In this document: piece by piece, positions 52,484-61,663 of the stretch
How the letters are laid out: the number at the start of each line of letters is the position of its first letter
Numbering within the stretch: position 1 is the first letter of the stretch
Source of the DNA: CAVVPY01 sp963750295
Lineage (GTDB): Bacteria; Actinomycetota; Actinomycetes; Mycobacteriales; Jatrophihabitantaceae
Reading direction: 5' to 3'
Assembly: GCA_963750295.1 (NCBI GenBank)
Contig: CAVVPY010000001.1
Coordinates: 372,001-436,000 of the forward strand
Length of the DNA: 64,000 nt
Notes under the pieces: model-generated
The model's database searches: none
Told to the model about the DNA's origin: nothing
Seen by the model: the letters and a program-made list of their open reading frames with translations, nothing else
Program-made: the position numbers and the translations under genes

Positions 52484-54216
52484 CGGGCCAGCAGCAGCAG
52501 CAGATGGTCGCGCCGGGCTTCGAGGATCTCGGCCGTCGCGGACGCGGAGGCCGGCCCCGGCACGGCGCGCCGGATCAGGCCGTGCACCTCGGCGTGCGTG
52601 CCACCGTGCCGGCTGGCGTAGGCGCTGACCAACCGGTTGACGTCGCGGCGCAGGTCGGCCGCCGCGCGCCACGAGGCCTGGACCGGCTGCGGCTCGGGGC
52701 GCCCGCGCCGGGCGGCGTGCACCCGCTTGCGCACGTCGGCGTCGCGGCGGGCGAGCAGGTTGGCCGTCTGTTCCGGGTTGAGCAGGCCGGGCAGTCCGAC
52801 GAACTCCTCGTCGTCCTGGCTCAGCGCAGCCGCGACCACGGCTCGGCCGCCGTGCAGGATGTGCGCAAATTCGGCGTCGGCCCCGAGCGCCTCGTACCCG
52901 TCCACCGCCAGCGGCGCGCGCTCGAAGGCATCGTCCAGCGCATCGACGTCGTCGGACTCCGCGGACGATTTCACCGACAGCACGTGGTTGCGTTCGCTCT
53001 CCATCTCGGCGGCGAGGGCGAGCAGCGGCCGGACGGCGGGGAGGAAGACCGTCGCCGATTCGTGCCGGCCGCGCGCCCGGACCACGCGGCCGACCGCCTG
53101 GGCGAAGAACAGCGGGGTGCGGTAGGACGTGAGCCAGGCCAGCGCGGCCACCCGCGGGATGTCCACGCCTTCGGACACCATCCGCACGCACACCGCGATG
53201 CGTTCGTCGCTCGTCGCGAAGCGGGCGATCCGGTCCGATGCCGCCGGGTCGTCCGAGACGATCAACGCGGGAGCGGTGCCGGTCAGCCGCTCGATGATGT
53301 CGGCGTAGGCGCGGGCGGCCTCCTGATCACTAGCCAGCACCAGGCCGGCGGCGTCCGGCATCCCGCCTTTGCGCAGGACGTCGATCCGGTCGTCGAGGGC
53401 GGTGAGCACGTGCGGGACCCACGCGCCGCGCGGGTCGAGGGCGGTGCGCCACGCGGCCGCTTCGACCGAGCGGGTCGACGAGTCGGTCAGCGACGCGGCG
53501 ACGACGTCCCCGGCCGAGGTGCGCCATCGCGCCACACCGGTGTACGCGGCGAACACGACCGGCCGCACCACGCCGTCCTGCAGCGCCTCGCGGTAGCCGT
53601 ACGCGATATCGGCGACGCTGCGCAGGTCACCATCACCGCCGTCGGCGTAGCGCACGAACGGGATCTGCTCGTCGGGGCGGGTGCGGAACGGCGTCCCGGT
53701 CAGCGACAGCCGCCGCACCGCGGCGCCGAACGCCTCGGCGATCGCGTCGCCCCACGACAGGCCGTCGCCCGCGTGGTGCACCTCGTCGAGCACGACGAGT
53801 GTGCGCCGGGCAGTGCACCGGGCGCGGTGCAGCGCCGGCTTGGTGGCGACCTGCGCGTAGGTCGTGACGTAGCCGTGCGCGTCGACGCGGACCGGGCCGA
53901 CGGCGTTCGACAGCGTCGGGTCGAGGTCGAGCCCCATCCTCAGTGCGGCGTCGGCCCACTGGGTGCGCAGATGGTCGGTCGGTGCCACGACGACGATGCG
54001 GTCGATGATCTTGCGGCGGCGCAGTTCGGCGGCCAGGGCGAGCGCGAAGGTGGTCTTGCCCGATCCCGGTGTCGCGGTGACCAGGAAGTCACGGGTCTGA
54101 CCCGCCGGGCGGTCGAAGTACTTCCTCAGCGCGTGGCGCTGCCACGTGCGCAACCGTCGCCCGGCCGGTGGTCCTTCGGTGGTGTCGTGCGGAAGATTCA
54201 GGCCCACCGAGGTCAT
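52480..54216 (-). CDS. Superfamily 2 DEAD/DEAH-type helicase
   Basis: 578 aa, intact. Walker A VTATPGSGKTTFALALAAEL, motif Ia VVVAPTDHLRTQW, DEAH-like LVVLDEVHHAGDGLSWG, SAT-like RLSLTGTPFRTRPDEQ, motif V RMVSEGVDIPRVAALAWLTS and VI QAVGRVVRARGRH. Resembles type III restriction/RadD-like helicases without a nuclease domain. Its C-terminal 180 residues are unassigned. Translationally coupled to the FAD oxidoreductase gene, an unexpected partner. Confidence 0.9.
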   Translation of the reverse strand: MTSVGLNLPHDTTEGPPAGRRLRTWQRHALRKYFDRPAGQTRDFLVTATPGSGKTTFALALAAELRRRKIIDRIVVVAPTDHLRTQWADAALRMGLDLDPTLSNAVGPVRVDAHGYVTTYAQVATKPALHRARCTARRTLVVLDEVHHAGDGLSWGDAIAEAFGAAVRRLSLTGTPFRTRPDEQIPFVRYADGGDGDLRSVADIAYGYREALQDGVVRPVVFAAYTGVARWRTSAGDVVAASLTDSSTRSVEAAAWRTALDPRGAWVPHVLTALDDRIDVLRKGGMPDAAGLVLASDQEAARAYADIIERLTGTAPALIVSDDPAASDRIARFATSDERIAVCVRMVSEGVDIPRVAALAWLTSYRTPLFFAQAVGRVVRARGRHESATVFLPAVRPLLALAAEMESERNHVLSVKSSAESDDVDALDDAFERAPLAVDGYEALGADAEFAHILHGGRAVVAAALSQDDEEFVGLPGLLNPEQTANLLARRDADVRKRVHAARRGRPEPQPVQASWRAAADLRRDVNRLVSAYASRHGGTHAEVHGLIRRAVPGPASASATAEILEARRDHLLLLLAR

Positions 54217-54310
54217 CGCCGGGTCACTCTAACAACCGGCACCCGCCCTCCGACGAACCGGCTGGGAGCACGCGCCGGCTCGCTTATGGCCCCCTTATGG
54301 GTCGTCGGCG

Positions 54311-54973
54311 ATGCTGCGAACCATGATCGCAATCGAGAGTCCTGCCCCGCTGCAGGCCCGCGTGAATCCCGCCGTCGTCCTCGCCGTGTCGGCCGCCGCC
54401 GGAGTGGGGCTCGGCGTGGTCGATCTTGTCGCCCAGCGAACCGTGCCGTACCCGTTGGCCGAACTCGCGAACACCAACGCGCTCTGGGCGTTGGCCGCGT
54501 TCGCGATCGGTTGCTGGGTCGGGACCGATTCGTGGCGGGCCGCTCTGGGTGGCTCGGTGCTGCTGGTCGTCGCAGTCGGGTCGTACTACGTCGCGGCCGT
54601 CGTGCTGATTCACGACAGCGTGTTCTCCTACACCTCGTCGGCGACGCTGACCTGGATCCTGTTCGGCATCGTGGCCGGATCGCTGTTCGGCGCGGCCGGT
54701 GCGTGGTCGCGCAGCGCGGACTGGCTCACCGCCCCCGTCGGCACCGCGATCGGTGCGTCCGTGCTGTTCGCCGAGGCACTCGTGCTGGCGCACACCAGCA
54801 CGACCGCCCGGTTCGACCGGATGCAGGTGGCACTGCTCGAGGTGGCGCTGGGGATCGGCGTCGTCCTGCTCGCCGGCCGGACGTCACGCAACTCGGCCCT
54901 CGCGCTGGCGCTGTGTGCTCCGTTCACCGCGCTCGGCTACTTCGCGTTCACCGCCGCCGGGTTCGCAGGTTAG
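54311..54973 (+). CDS. Multi-span membrane protein, DUF6518-like
   Basis: 220 aa with six or so hydrophobic helices (for example VVLAVSAAAGVGLGVVDLVA and SATLTWILFGIVAGSLFG). It looks like the small actinobacterial DUF6518 family; no role known. Its stop overlaps the convergent LLM gene by 4 bases. Confidence 0.7.
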   Translation: MLRTMIAIESPAPLQARVNPAVVLAVSAAAGVGLGVVDLVAQRTVPYPLAELANTNALWALAAFAIGCWVGTDSWRAALGGSVLLVVAVGSYYVAAVVLIHDSVFSYTSSATLTWILFGIVAGSLFGAAGAWSRSADWLTAPVGTAIGASVLFAEALVLAHTSTTARFDRMQVALLEVALGIGVVLLAGRTSRNSALALALCAPFTALGYFAFTAAGFAG

Positions 54974-55800
54974 AACAGGACGGCGGCCACGTCGCGCAGC
55001 GACGGCAGGACGCCAACGTCGGGCGTCCGGGGGATGGGCTGCACGGCGACGTGGTCGGCACCGGCAGCCAGATGCTCGTCGAGCTTCGCGACCACCGCCG
55101 CGGCCGTGCCGTGTGCGACGAGGTCGTCGATCAGCCGATCGCTACCGCGACCGGCCACGTCGTCGTCGGAATAACCGAGCCGGCGCAGGTTGGCGACGTA
55201 GTTGGACAACTGCAGGTATGGCGTGGCGATCGCCGGTCGGCCGAGCGCCCGCGCGACGACCGGGTCGACGGACAGCACGATCTTGTGCTCCGGGGCGAGC
55301 AGCGCTTCAGGCCCCATGATCGAGCGCGCCGAGCGGGTATGCGCGGGTGTCGTCAGGTACGGGTGGGCACCGGCACACCGGGTCGCGGCCAGACGCAGCA
55401 CGCGCGGCCCGAGTGCGGCGAGCACCCGCGAGGACGCGGGCACGCCTAGCCCGTCCAAGTCGTCGAGGTAGCGCACCAGGGCCTCGTACGGCGCGGTGTA
55501 AGCCGTGATCTGTTCGCGGTGACCGACGCCGATCCCGAGCAGGAACCGGTCCGGGAACCGGTTCGCGACGCGGTGGAACGAGGCGGCGAGTTCGGCGGCG
55601 GGTGCCGTCCAGATGTTCACGATCCCGGTGGCCAGCACGAGCGTGGACGTCGCCGCGAGGGCGTCCTCGACCACTGCGAGGTCGGCTGACGGTGACGAGC
55701 CGAGCCACAGCGCGCCGTACCCGAGCGCCTCGATCTCGGTGGCGTCCCGTGGTGACACGTCGCGCCCGCGCACCCAGGCGCCGTACCGGCCGAGGTTCAC
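54970..55800 (-). CDS. LLM-class F420-dependent oxidoreductase
   Basis: 276 aa from GTG 55800. Luciferase-like TIM barrel: IEALGYGALWLGSSPSADLA, TLVLATGIVNIWTAPAAELA, RFLLGIGVGHRE and DHVAVQPIP. This length and pattern match the TIGR03620-type F420 oxidoreductases of actinobacteria. GTGA overlap with the MOSC gene indicates an operon. Confidence 0.87.
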   Translation of the reverse strand: MNLGRYGAWVRGRDVSPRDATEIEALGYGALWLGSSPSADLAVVEDALAATSTLVLATGIVNIWTAPAAELAASFHRVANRFPDRFLLGIGVGHREQITAYTAPYEALVRYLDDLDGLGVPASSRVLAALGPRVLRLAATRCAGAHPYLTTPAHTRSARSIMGPEALLAPEHKIVLSVDPVVARALGRPAIATPYLQLSNYVANLRRLGYSDDDVAGRGSDRLIDDLVAHGTAAAVVAKLDEHLAAGADHVAVQPIPRTPDVGVLPSLRDVAAVLF

Positions 55801-56645
55801 CGTGGCGGACCGTCAGGCGCGGCGACCGACGACAGGATCTCGACCTCGTCACCGACCTGGATCCGCACGCCCGCATTCTCCGGGACGAGTTGCATCCCGA
55901 ACCATACGCCGCCGTCCCAGCGGCGGTGCTTGGCCAGCGTGTACGTCGGCTCCTTGAACCGCTCGGCCGTGACGTGGTCGGTCGTCGGGATGGCACAGCG
56001 GTCGCAACCCTTGACCGCGCGGAAGGTCGCCGCACCGATGCGAACCCTGCGCCAGCCGTCCTCCTGCCACGCCGCGCTGCCGTCGACCACGACGTTCGGA
56101 CGGAACCGGATCATCGGCAGCTGACCCTGGTCGGCGAGCCCGTCTGCTGCGATCAGCGCGTTGAGCGCGTCCAGCGAGGCAGTCGTGGCCACGTGCACCG
56201 GGTAGGCGTCGGCGAAGGACACCGGGGCGTCCGGGCCGGCGAACGCCGCGTTGGCCGTGCGCCTCGTCGGATCGTCGAAGTAGACCAGGCGCACCGGCTC
56301 GCCGATGAGTTTGGTGAACCAGGCGTGCGCCTCGTCGTCGGCGAGCGTCGCGCGAAAGGGCGCGCGCCCGAACACGGACACGTCGACGTACCCGGCTCGC
56401 GGCACGCGTACCGTCAGCGTCGGTGCGTCCGGCGCCGCGACCGCCAGGCCGCCGTCGGACTCGGCTGGTTCGACGAGCAGCATCGCCGGGTGCTCGCGGG
56501 CCGTGACGCACTCCCCGGTCTCGTCGACCACCATCCACCGTCGGTCACCGGCCAGCCCCCACGCCTCGACGAGCGCCGACGTCATCGATTGGCCGCGACA
56601 GGACTTGACCGGAAATCTGTTGATGCCGGTGAGGGTGAGCGCCAC
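55797..56645 (-). CDS. MOSC domain molybdenum-cofactor protein (MOSC N-terminal + MOSC)
   Basis: About 282 aa; GTG 56645 (VALTLTGINRFPVKSCRGQS) is preferred to an upstream ATG. N-terminal beta-barrel MOSC_N domain (AWGLAGDRRWMVVDETGECV), then the MOSC core with the conserved cysteine in FRAVKGCDRCAIPTTDHVTA and WFGMQLVPENAGVRIQVGDE. Like YcbX or mARC, it carries sulfurated molybdenum cofactor and may reduce N-hydroxylated compounds. Confidence 0.9.
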   Translation of the reverse strand: MALTLTGINRFPVKSCRGQSMTSALVEAWGLAGDRRWMVVDETGECVTAREHPAMLLVEPAESDGGLAVAAPDAPTLTVRVPRAGYVDVSVFGRAPFRATLADDEAHAWFTKLIGEPVRLVYFDDPTRRTANAAFAGPDAPVSFADAYPVHVATTASLDALNALIAADGLADQGQLPMIRFRPNVVVDGSAAWQEDGWRRVRIGAATFRAVKGCDRCAIPTTDHVTAERFKEPTYTLAKHRRWDGGVWFGMQLVPENAGVRIQVGDEVEILSSVAAPDGPPR

Positions 56646-56783
56646 GCGGTGATTATCCAGCACTGAAGCTCGACACATCCGTAGTGCCTACGATGCAGCT
56701 CTGTCGACCCTGGACACCGGCCGGGTAGCCGACGACGATCAGGGATGAACCCCGTGTCACCGGCCATCGAGAGGACGCACGGT

Positions 56784-57899
56784 ATGAAGACGAAGGCGGC
56801 AGTGGTCTACGAGCCCGGCAAGCCCATTGAGATCGAGGAACTGGAGTTGGACGGGCCGAAGGACGGCGAGGTCCTGATCAGGTACACCCACGCCGGGCTG
56901 TGTCACTCGGACATCCACGTCGCGCACGGGGATCTCGAGGCGCGGTTGCCGATGGTTCTCGGGCACGAAGGCGCAGGCATCATCGAGGACGTCGGTCCCG
57001 GCGTCACCCGGGTCAAGCCCGGTGATCACGTGGTCTGCTCGTTCATCCCCAACTGCGGCACCTGCCACTGGTGCGCCACCGGCCAGCAGGCGATCTGCGA
57101 CATGGGCGCGACCATCCTCGAGGGGTACCTGCCCGGTGAGCGGTTCCCGATCAGCGGCCCCCGCGGCCAGTACGGCGCCATGTGCATGCTCGGCACGTTC
57201 AGCCAGTACGGCGTGATCCACCAGAACTCGGCCGTCAAGGTCGACGACGACCTGCCGCTCGAGAAGGCCGTGCTTGTCGGCTGCGGCGTCCCGACCGGCT
57301 GGGGTTCGGCCGTCTACGCAGCCGACGTGCGACCCGGCGAGACCGTCCTCGTGTACGGCGTCGGCGGCATCGGCATCAACGCCGTGCAGGGTGCCGCCTA
57401 CGCCGGGGCGAAGAACGTGATCGCCGTCGACCCGCTGGAGAACAAGCGTGAGAAGGCGATGGAACTCGGTGCCACACACGCGTGCGCGACGGCGGAGGAG
57501 GCCCACGAACTCGTCACCGAGCTGACCCGCGGCGTGATGGCCGAGAAGGCGATCCTGACCGTCGGGCTGATGGAAGCTGATGTGGTCGCCGCTGCGTTCG
57601 GTGCCACTGGCAAGGGCAGCACGATCGTGCTGACCGGGCTGAACCGGCTCGACGCGCCGAGCATCCAGCTGCCGGGCACGATCTTGACCCTGTACAAGAA
57701 GACGATCAAGGGGACGCTGTTCGGCGACTGCAACCCGACGACCGACATCCCGAAGATCCTCGACCTGTACCGCAGCGGCGACATCAAGCTGGACGAGATC
57801 ATCACTAAGACGTACACGCTCGACCAGGTCAACGAGGGCTACGACGACCTGCTCAACGGCAAGAACGTGCGTGGCGTGGTCATCCACGAGCACCCGTAA
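56784..57899 (+). CDS. NDMA-dependent (mycofactocin-type) zinc alcohol dehydrogenase
   Basis: 371 aa from ATG 56784 (GAGAGG upstream). Catalytic zinc ligands in HAGLCHSDIHVAHGD and VLGHEGAGIIEDVG; structural zinc cysteines in PNCGTCHWCATGQQAIC. NAD fold VLVYGVGGIGINAVQGAAYA. The wording (PFYxTCGxC-variants, DCNPTTDIPKILDLYRSGDI) fits the class III-like NDMA-dependent alcohol dehydrogenases, whose bound NAD is recycled by mycofactocin. No mycofactocin gene is in view. Confidence 0.88.
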   Translation: MKTKAAVVYEPGKPIEIEELELDGPKDGEVLIRYTHAGLCHSDIHVAHGDLEARLPMVLGHEGAGIIEDVGPGVTRVKPGDHVVCSFIPNCGTCHWCATGQQAICDMGATILEGYLPGERFPISGPRGQYGAMCMLGTFSQYGVIHQNSAVKVDDDLPLEKAVLVGCGVPTGWGSAVYAADVRPGETVLVYGVGGIGINAVQGAAYAGAKNVIAVDPLENKREKAMELGATHACATAEEAHELVTELTRGVMAEKAILTVGLMEADVVAAAFGATGKGSTIVLTGLNRLDAPSIQLPGTILTLYKKTIKGTLFGDCNPTTDIPKILDLYRSGDIKLDEIITKTYTLDQVNEGYDDLLNGKNVRGVVIHEHP

Positions 57900-57901
57900 C
57901 G

Positions 57902-58822
57902 GTGAGCGATCCCCTCGATGCAGCGATCGGGCGCGGGCGGGAGATCGAGTTGCTGCTCGCGGCGCTCGACAGCGGCGCGCACGTGGTGCTGGAAGGACCG
58001 CCCGGGACGGGCAAGAGCACGTTGCTGCGCGCCGTCGCGGCGGCCCAGGACGTCGCGTTCCTGTTCGTCGAGGGCAACGCCGAGCTGACTCCCGCGCGGC
58101 TGGTCGGGCACTTCGACCCCGCGCGGGTGCTGGCCGACGGCTACACCGAGGAGATCTTCGTGGACGGGCCACTGGTCGCCGCGCTGCGGACCGGCGGCCT
58201 GCTCTACGTCGAGGAGCTCAACCGGGTGCCCGAGGAGACGCTCAACGTCCTGATCACGGTGATGAGCGAGGGTGAGCTGCACGTCCCGCGGCTGGGAATG
58301 GTCCGGGCGGCCAAGGGCTTCCGGCTCGTTGCCGCGATGAACCCGTTCGACGCCGTCGGGACCGCGCGCATCTCGGCGGCTGTGTACGACCGCACCTGCC
58401 GCATCACGATGGGTTACCAGCTGGCCGCGGACGAGGCACGGATCGTCGTGCGGCACGCGCCTGCCGTCCCGCAGAGCTGGCGCGAGCAGGTCGTCGAGCT
58501 GACGCGGCGCACGCGGGCACACGCCGATGTCCGCGTCGGATCGTCGGTCCGCGGCAGCATCGACCTGACTCGGCTGGCGAGCTCGCTCGCGGCTGCCCGC
58601 CGGGTCGAGGTCACCGACTGGTACGTCGGCCTGGACGCCGCGATGGTCGCGCTGTCGGGGCGCGTCCGGCTGTCGGAGTCCGCCTCCCGATCGGCCGAGG
58701 ACGTGGTGCGCGAGCTCTACACCGACGTGTTCGGCCGGCCACCGGCTCCGGCCGACGATGACCCCGGGGCCGATCCGCCGGGGGAAGCGGGAGCCCGCCA
58801 GGCGCGGGCGACTCCCAGCTAG
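57902..58822 (+). CDS. MoxR family AAA+ ATPase (CoxD-like)
   Basis: 306 aa from GTG 57902, two bases after the dehydrogenase stop. Walker A VVLEGPPGTGKSTLLRAVAA, Walker B-like GGLLYVEELNRVPEETLNVL, sensor 1 FRLVAAMNPFDAVG. The MoxR-VWA-XdhC order is that of CoxD-CoxE-CoxF/I, which mature CO dehydrogenase-type molybdenum hydroxylases. A disordered acidic tail follows. Confidence 0.9.
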   Translation: MSDPLDAAIGRGREIELLLAALDSGAHVVLEGPPGTGKSTLLRAVAAAQDVAFLFVEGNAELTPARLVGHFDPARVLADGYTEEIFVDGPLVAALRTGGLLYVEELNRVPEETLNVLITVMSEGELHVPRLGMVRAAKGFRLVAAMNPFDAVGTARISAAVYDRTCRITMGYQLAADEARIVVRHAPAVPQSWREQVVELTRRTRAHADVRVGSSVRGSIDLTRLASSLAAARRVEVTDWYVGLDAAMVALSGRVRLSESASRSAEDVVRELYTDVFGRPPAPADDDPGADPPGEAGARQARATPS

Positions 58823-59724
58823 CCCGGCCGGCGTCCTCCGGCCGGGCCCGGACGATCTCGCGGGCTGACCTGTCGCGCCGGTACGAGCAGTTCGCAGACG
58901 TCTCGCCGCAGGTGGGCGAGCTGTCCGAGGCCGACCTCGAGGCCGCGCTCCGCGCCGACCCCGGTGCGGCGCTCGAGTTGCTGGCCGACCTCACCCTGGC
59001 CACGGACGAACGGTTGCGCGCGGCCGCGACACGGATCGCTGCCCGGATCCTGCTCGACGTCGCGCGGACCGGACGCACTCGGCGCCGGGGCACCGCCCGG
59101 CTGCGGCAGGTGCCGGCGGACGTCGGCGGTGATCTCGACATCGACCTGTCGATGGACGGCATCGCGGCGGCGCGCGCCGCGTTCCGGGTCCCCGCGCTCG
59201 ACGAGTTGGTGGCGCGTGACTGGGGACGTCCCGCGCTCGCGCTGTGCCTGCTCGTGGACGCCTCCGGATCGATGAGCGGCGGCCGGCTCGCGACCGCGGC
59301 CGTGACCGCGGCCGCGTGCTCGTGGCGCGCGCCGGGCGAGTTCGCGGTACTGAGCTTCGCCCGTTCGGTGAGCGTGCACCGTCCGCTGCTGGGCACCACG
59401 TCCCCGGGCGAGGTGGTCAACCGGCTGCTCGGGCTGCGCGGGCACGGTTTGACCGCGGTGGCCGCAGGCTTGCGAGCAGCATCCGACCAGCTGGCGGGTG
59501 CACGCGCCGGCCGCCGGGTCACCGTCCTGCTCAGTGATTGCCGGGCGACCGACGGTGAGGACCCGCTGCCCGCGGCGACCGGCCAGGACGAACTCCTGAT
59601 TCTCGCGCCCGAGGACGACAGCACCGAGGCGGCCGAGTTCGCCGCGCGGGCCGGTGCGCGCATCGCAACGCTGGCATCTGCGGCGGATGCGCCCGCCGCT
59701 CTCGCGAGCCTGCTGGACGGGTGA
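58758..59724 (+). CDS. VWA domain protein (CoxE-like), 5' end uncertain
   Basis: Von Willebrand factor A partner of the MoxR ATPase. MIDAS motif DASGSMSGG in LCLLVDASGSMSGGRLATAA, then the family segments FAVLSFARSVSVHRPLL, LRGHGLTAVAAGLRAASDQL and VTVLLSDCRATDGEDPL. The N-terminal part YEQFADVSPQVGELSEADLE fits the family but has no start in frame. ATG 58758, overlapping moxR by 65 bases, would need one frame change near 58865; GTG 58912 is the only in-frame start for the intact part. Confidence 0.8.
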
Positions 59725-59749
59725 GCACCTGTCGTGCACCGTGGGTCGC

Positions 59750-60766
59750 ATGTACGAGATCGCCGAGCAGGTGCAGCGCTGGCTGACGGACGGCACCGAC
59801 GTCCACGTCGCGCAGATCGTCGGTACGACCGGGTTCAGCTCGCGTGACCCCGCTGCCGCGCTGGCCTGGACGGACACCGGTGAGCACGTCGGTGCGCTGT
59901 TGTCGGTGATCGATCCCGACCTGCGCGCGGCAGGCGCTCAGATCGACGGTCACCTGGCCGAGGTGGACGTCACCGAGTCCGACGCCGCCGCCGCGGGCCT
60001 GTCCTGCGGGGGAGTCGCGACCGTCCTCGTCCAGGCGGCGACAGGGTTCCCCGCCGACACCTGGGACCGCCTCATCGCCCGCGAGCCGCTGTGCCTGGTC
60101 ACTGAGATCGCCGGCGCGGCGCCGGCTCGTACCGACGTCTACGGGCCGGCCACGATCCGGGACGCCGCCGCGCGGCCGGGGGCCGAGGACCTGCCCCGCC
60201 TGTTCGCCCGCGGGTTCAGTGACACCCAGACCGTCCAGGTCGACGGTGGCACGTTGATCACGGTCGCGCTCTGGCCGGTCACGACGCTCGTGGTCGTAGG
60301 CGACGGGTTGATCGCGGGCGCGCTTGCCGACACCGCCGAGATCCTCGGCTGGACGGTGCAGCTGACGAATACCGCTGAATCCGCCGCCGCCCTCGTCGCC
60401 GACCTGCACAGCAGTGATGCGGTCGTCGTCCTCAGTCACGACCGCGCCGTCGACGCTCCAGCGCTGGCCGCGGCGCTGTCGGGCAAGGCCGGCTACGTTG
60501 GCGCGCTGGGTTCGCGGCGCACGCAGTTGGCGCGACGCGAGTGGCTCACCGATCGGGGACTCGGCGAGCAGGCGCAGGCACGCATCTACGGCCCGGCCGG
60601 GCTGGACATCGACGCCCACACGCCGGGTGAGATCGCGATCTCGATCGTCGCCGAGATCCTCGGCGCCCGCTCGGCGGGAACGGGGGGCTCGCTGCGCGAC
60701 CGCGAGGGCCCGGTGCACCGTGGCGGGGTCAGCGCCCCGCCGCCGAGGTACGCCGCCCTGAATTGA
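59750..60766 (+). CDS. XdhC/CoxI family molybdenum-hydroxylase maturation protein
   Basis: About 338 aa from ATG 59750. N-terminal XdhC_CoxI domain with VGTTGFSSRDPAAALAWTDT and the GLSCGGVATVLVQ motif. C-terminal Rossmann domain TTLVVVGDGLIAGALADTAE, DAVVVLSHDRAVDAPALAAA and AGYVGALGSRRTQLARREWL. It inserts sulfurated cofactor into xanthine/CO-dehydrogenase-type enzymes. Third gene of the CoxD-E-I set. Confidence 0.9.
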   Translation: MYEIAEQVQRWLTDGTDVHVAQIVGTTGFSSRDPAAALAWTDTGEHVGALLSVIDPDLRAAGAQIDGHLAEVDVTESDAAAAGLSCGGVATVLVQAATGFPADTWDRLIAREPLCLVTEIAGAAPARTDVYGPATIRDAAARPGAEDLPRLFARGFSDTQTVQVDGGTLITVALWPVTTLVVVGDGLIAGALADTAEILGWTVQLTNTAESAAALVADLHSSDAVVVLSHDRAVDAPALAAALSGKAGYVGALGSRRTQLARREWLTDRGLGEQAQARIYGPAGLDIDAHTPGEIAISIVAEILGARSAGTGGSLRDREGPVHRGGVSAPPPRYAALN

Positions 60767-61623
60767 TCCGTGCGGTGCGCGAGGATGCGGACGCGTCGGC
60801 GCCCGGTGCTGCGCGGTGGAGGTGCGTGCTGCTCGCCGGCGTCGTCGCTGCCTCGCCCGCCGGTTGCTCCGGTAGTCCGGCCGCGCCGCCGTCAGCCGCG
60901 CCGTCCGCCCTGGTCAGCACGACCGCGGCCAGCGCGCCGGCGCCGTCGGCCGGCCCGTCGAGCAGCGCGCCGCCGCTGATCAGCCCCGGTGCCGAACACC
61001 CGACGCCGCGCGTCCCGCCCGTCTCGGCGAAGGCGCATGCGGCCGGGCTGGTCGACATCCGTTCGGTCGTTGCCGACGCGGTGGTGGACCTGCGCTATGC
61101 CACCCCGCACAACTTCGTCGGGGTGCGGCTGTACCCGCGCGACGCGCGTTGCCTGGTGCACGAGTCGATGGCCGCCGGTCTCGCCACTGCGGCTGCCCGC
61201 CTGCGCCGCGAGGGCTACCTGCTCGTGCTGTGGGACTGTTACCGGCCGCACCCGGTGCAGGTGCGCATGTTCGAGATCGTCCCGAACCCGGCCTGGGTCG
61301 CCCGGCCGGGGCCGTATGCCACCAGTCACGAAGCTGGCCGATCCGTCGACGTCACCCTGGCGCGAACGACCGGGACGTGCCCGGCGGGGCAGCGGGTCCA
61401 AACCCGTTGCCTGCTCGACATGGGCACCGGCTTCGACGATTTCTCACCACGCGCCTACGCCTACGCCACCGACGGGATCACCGTTCGTGAGCAGGCGAAC
61501 CGCACGCTCCTGCGCGCTGCGATGAACGCAGGCGGCATCGTCGGGTATGCCGGGGAATGGTGGCACTTCGACGGGCCTGGCTCGAAGATCGCACGTCCGC
61601 ACCTCGACGTACTGCTCGGCTGA
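60763..61623 (+). CDS. M15 peptidase, VanX-like D-Ala-D-Ala dipeptidase, lipoprotein
   Basis: 286 aa; TTG 60763 overlaps the XdhC stop (TTGA), with GTG 60775 as the alternative. Lipoprotein-like signal ending SPAGCSG and a long Ala/Pro/Ser linker. Catalytic domain: VVDLRYATPHNFVGVRLYP, LRREGYLLVLWDCYRPHPVQ, zinc His/Asp in SHEAGRSVDVTLA, and Glu/His in YAGEWWHFDGPG. Cleaves D-Ala-D-Ala on the cell surface or trims peptidoglycan. Nothing vancomycin-related is nearby, so a housekeeping role is likelier. Confidence 0.9.
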   Translation: MIRAVREDADASAPGAARWRCVLLAGVVAASPAGCSGSPAAPPSAAPSALVSTTAASAPAPSAGPSSSAPPLISPGAEHPTPRVPPVSAKAHAAGLVDIRSVVADAVVDLRYATPHNFVGVRLYPRDARCLVHESMAAGLATAAARLRREGYLLVLWDCYRPHPVQVRMFEIVPNPAWVARPGPYATSHEAGRSVDVTLARTTGTCPAGQRVQTRCLLDMGTGFDDFSPRAYAYATDGITVREQANRTLLRAAMNAGGIVGYAGEWWHFDGPGSKIARPHLDVLLG

Positions 61624-61643
61624 CCGGATCCGGTCAGCCGAGC
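61614..61643. terminator. 30-bp perfect palindrome, bidirectional terminator
   Basis: Fully symmetric 15+15 bp sequence without a loop, centred between 61628 and 61629 and containing the stop codon of the VanX-like gene. It lies between two converging genes, so it can terminate both. Confidence 0.65.
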
Positions 61644-61663
61644 GGCGTCACGAGCAGTAGCCG

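Noticed and set aside
52477..55449. 990-codon forward ORF
   Set aside because: It is the antisense shadow of the SF2 helicase and LLM oxidoreductase genes, with no domain and low-complexity Arg/Gly composition.
60763..61623. Vancomycin-resistance cluster
   Set aside because: A VanX-like peptidase alone, without vanHA or vanRS genes and with a lipoprotein signal, fits peptidoglycan trimming better.
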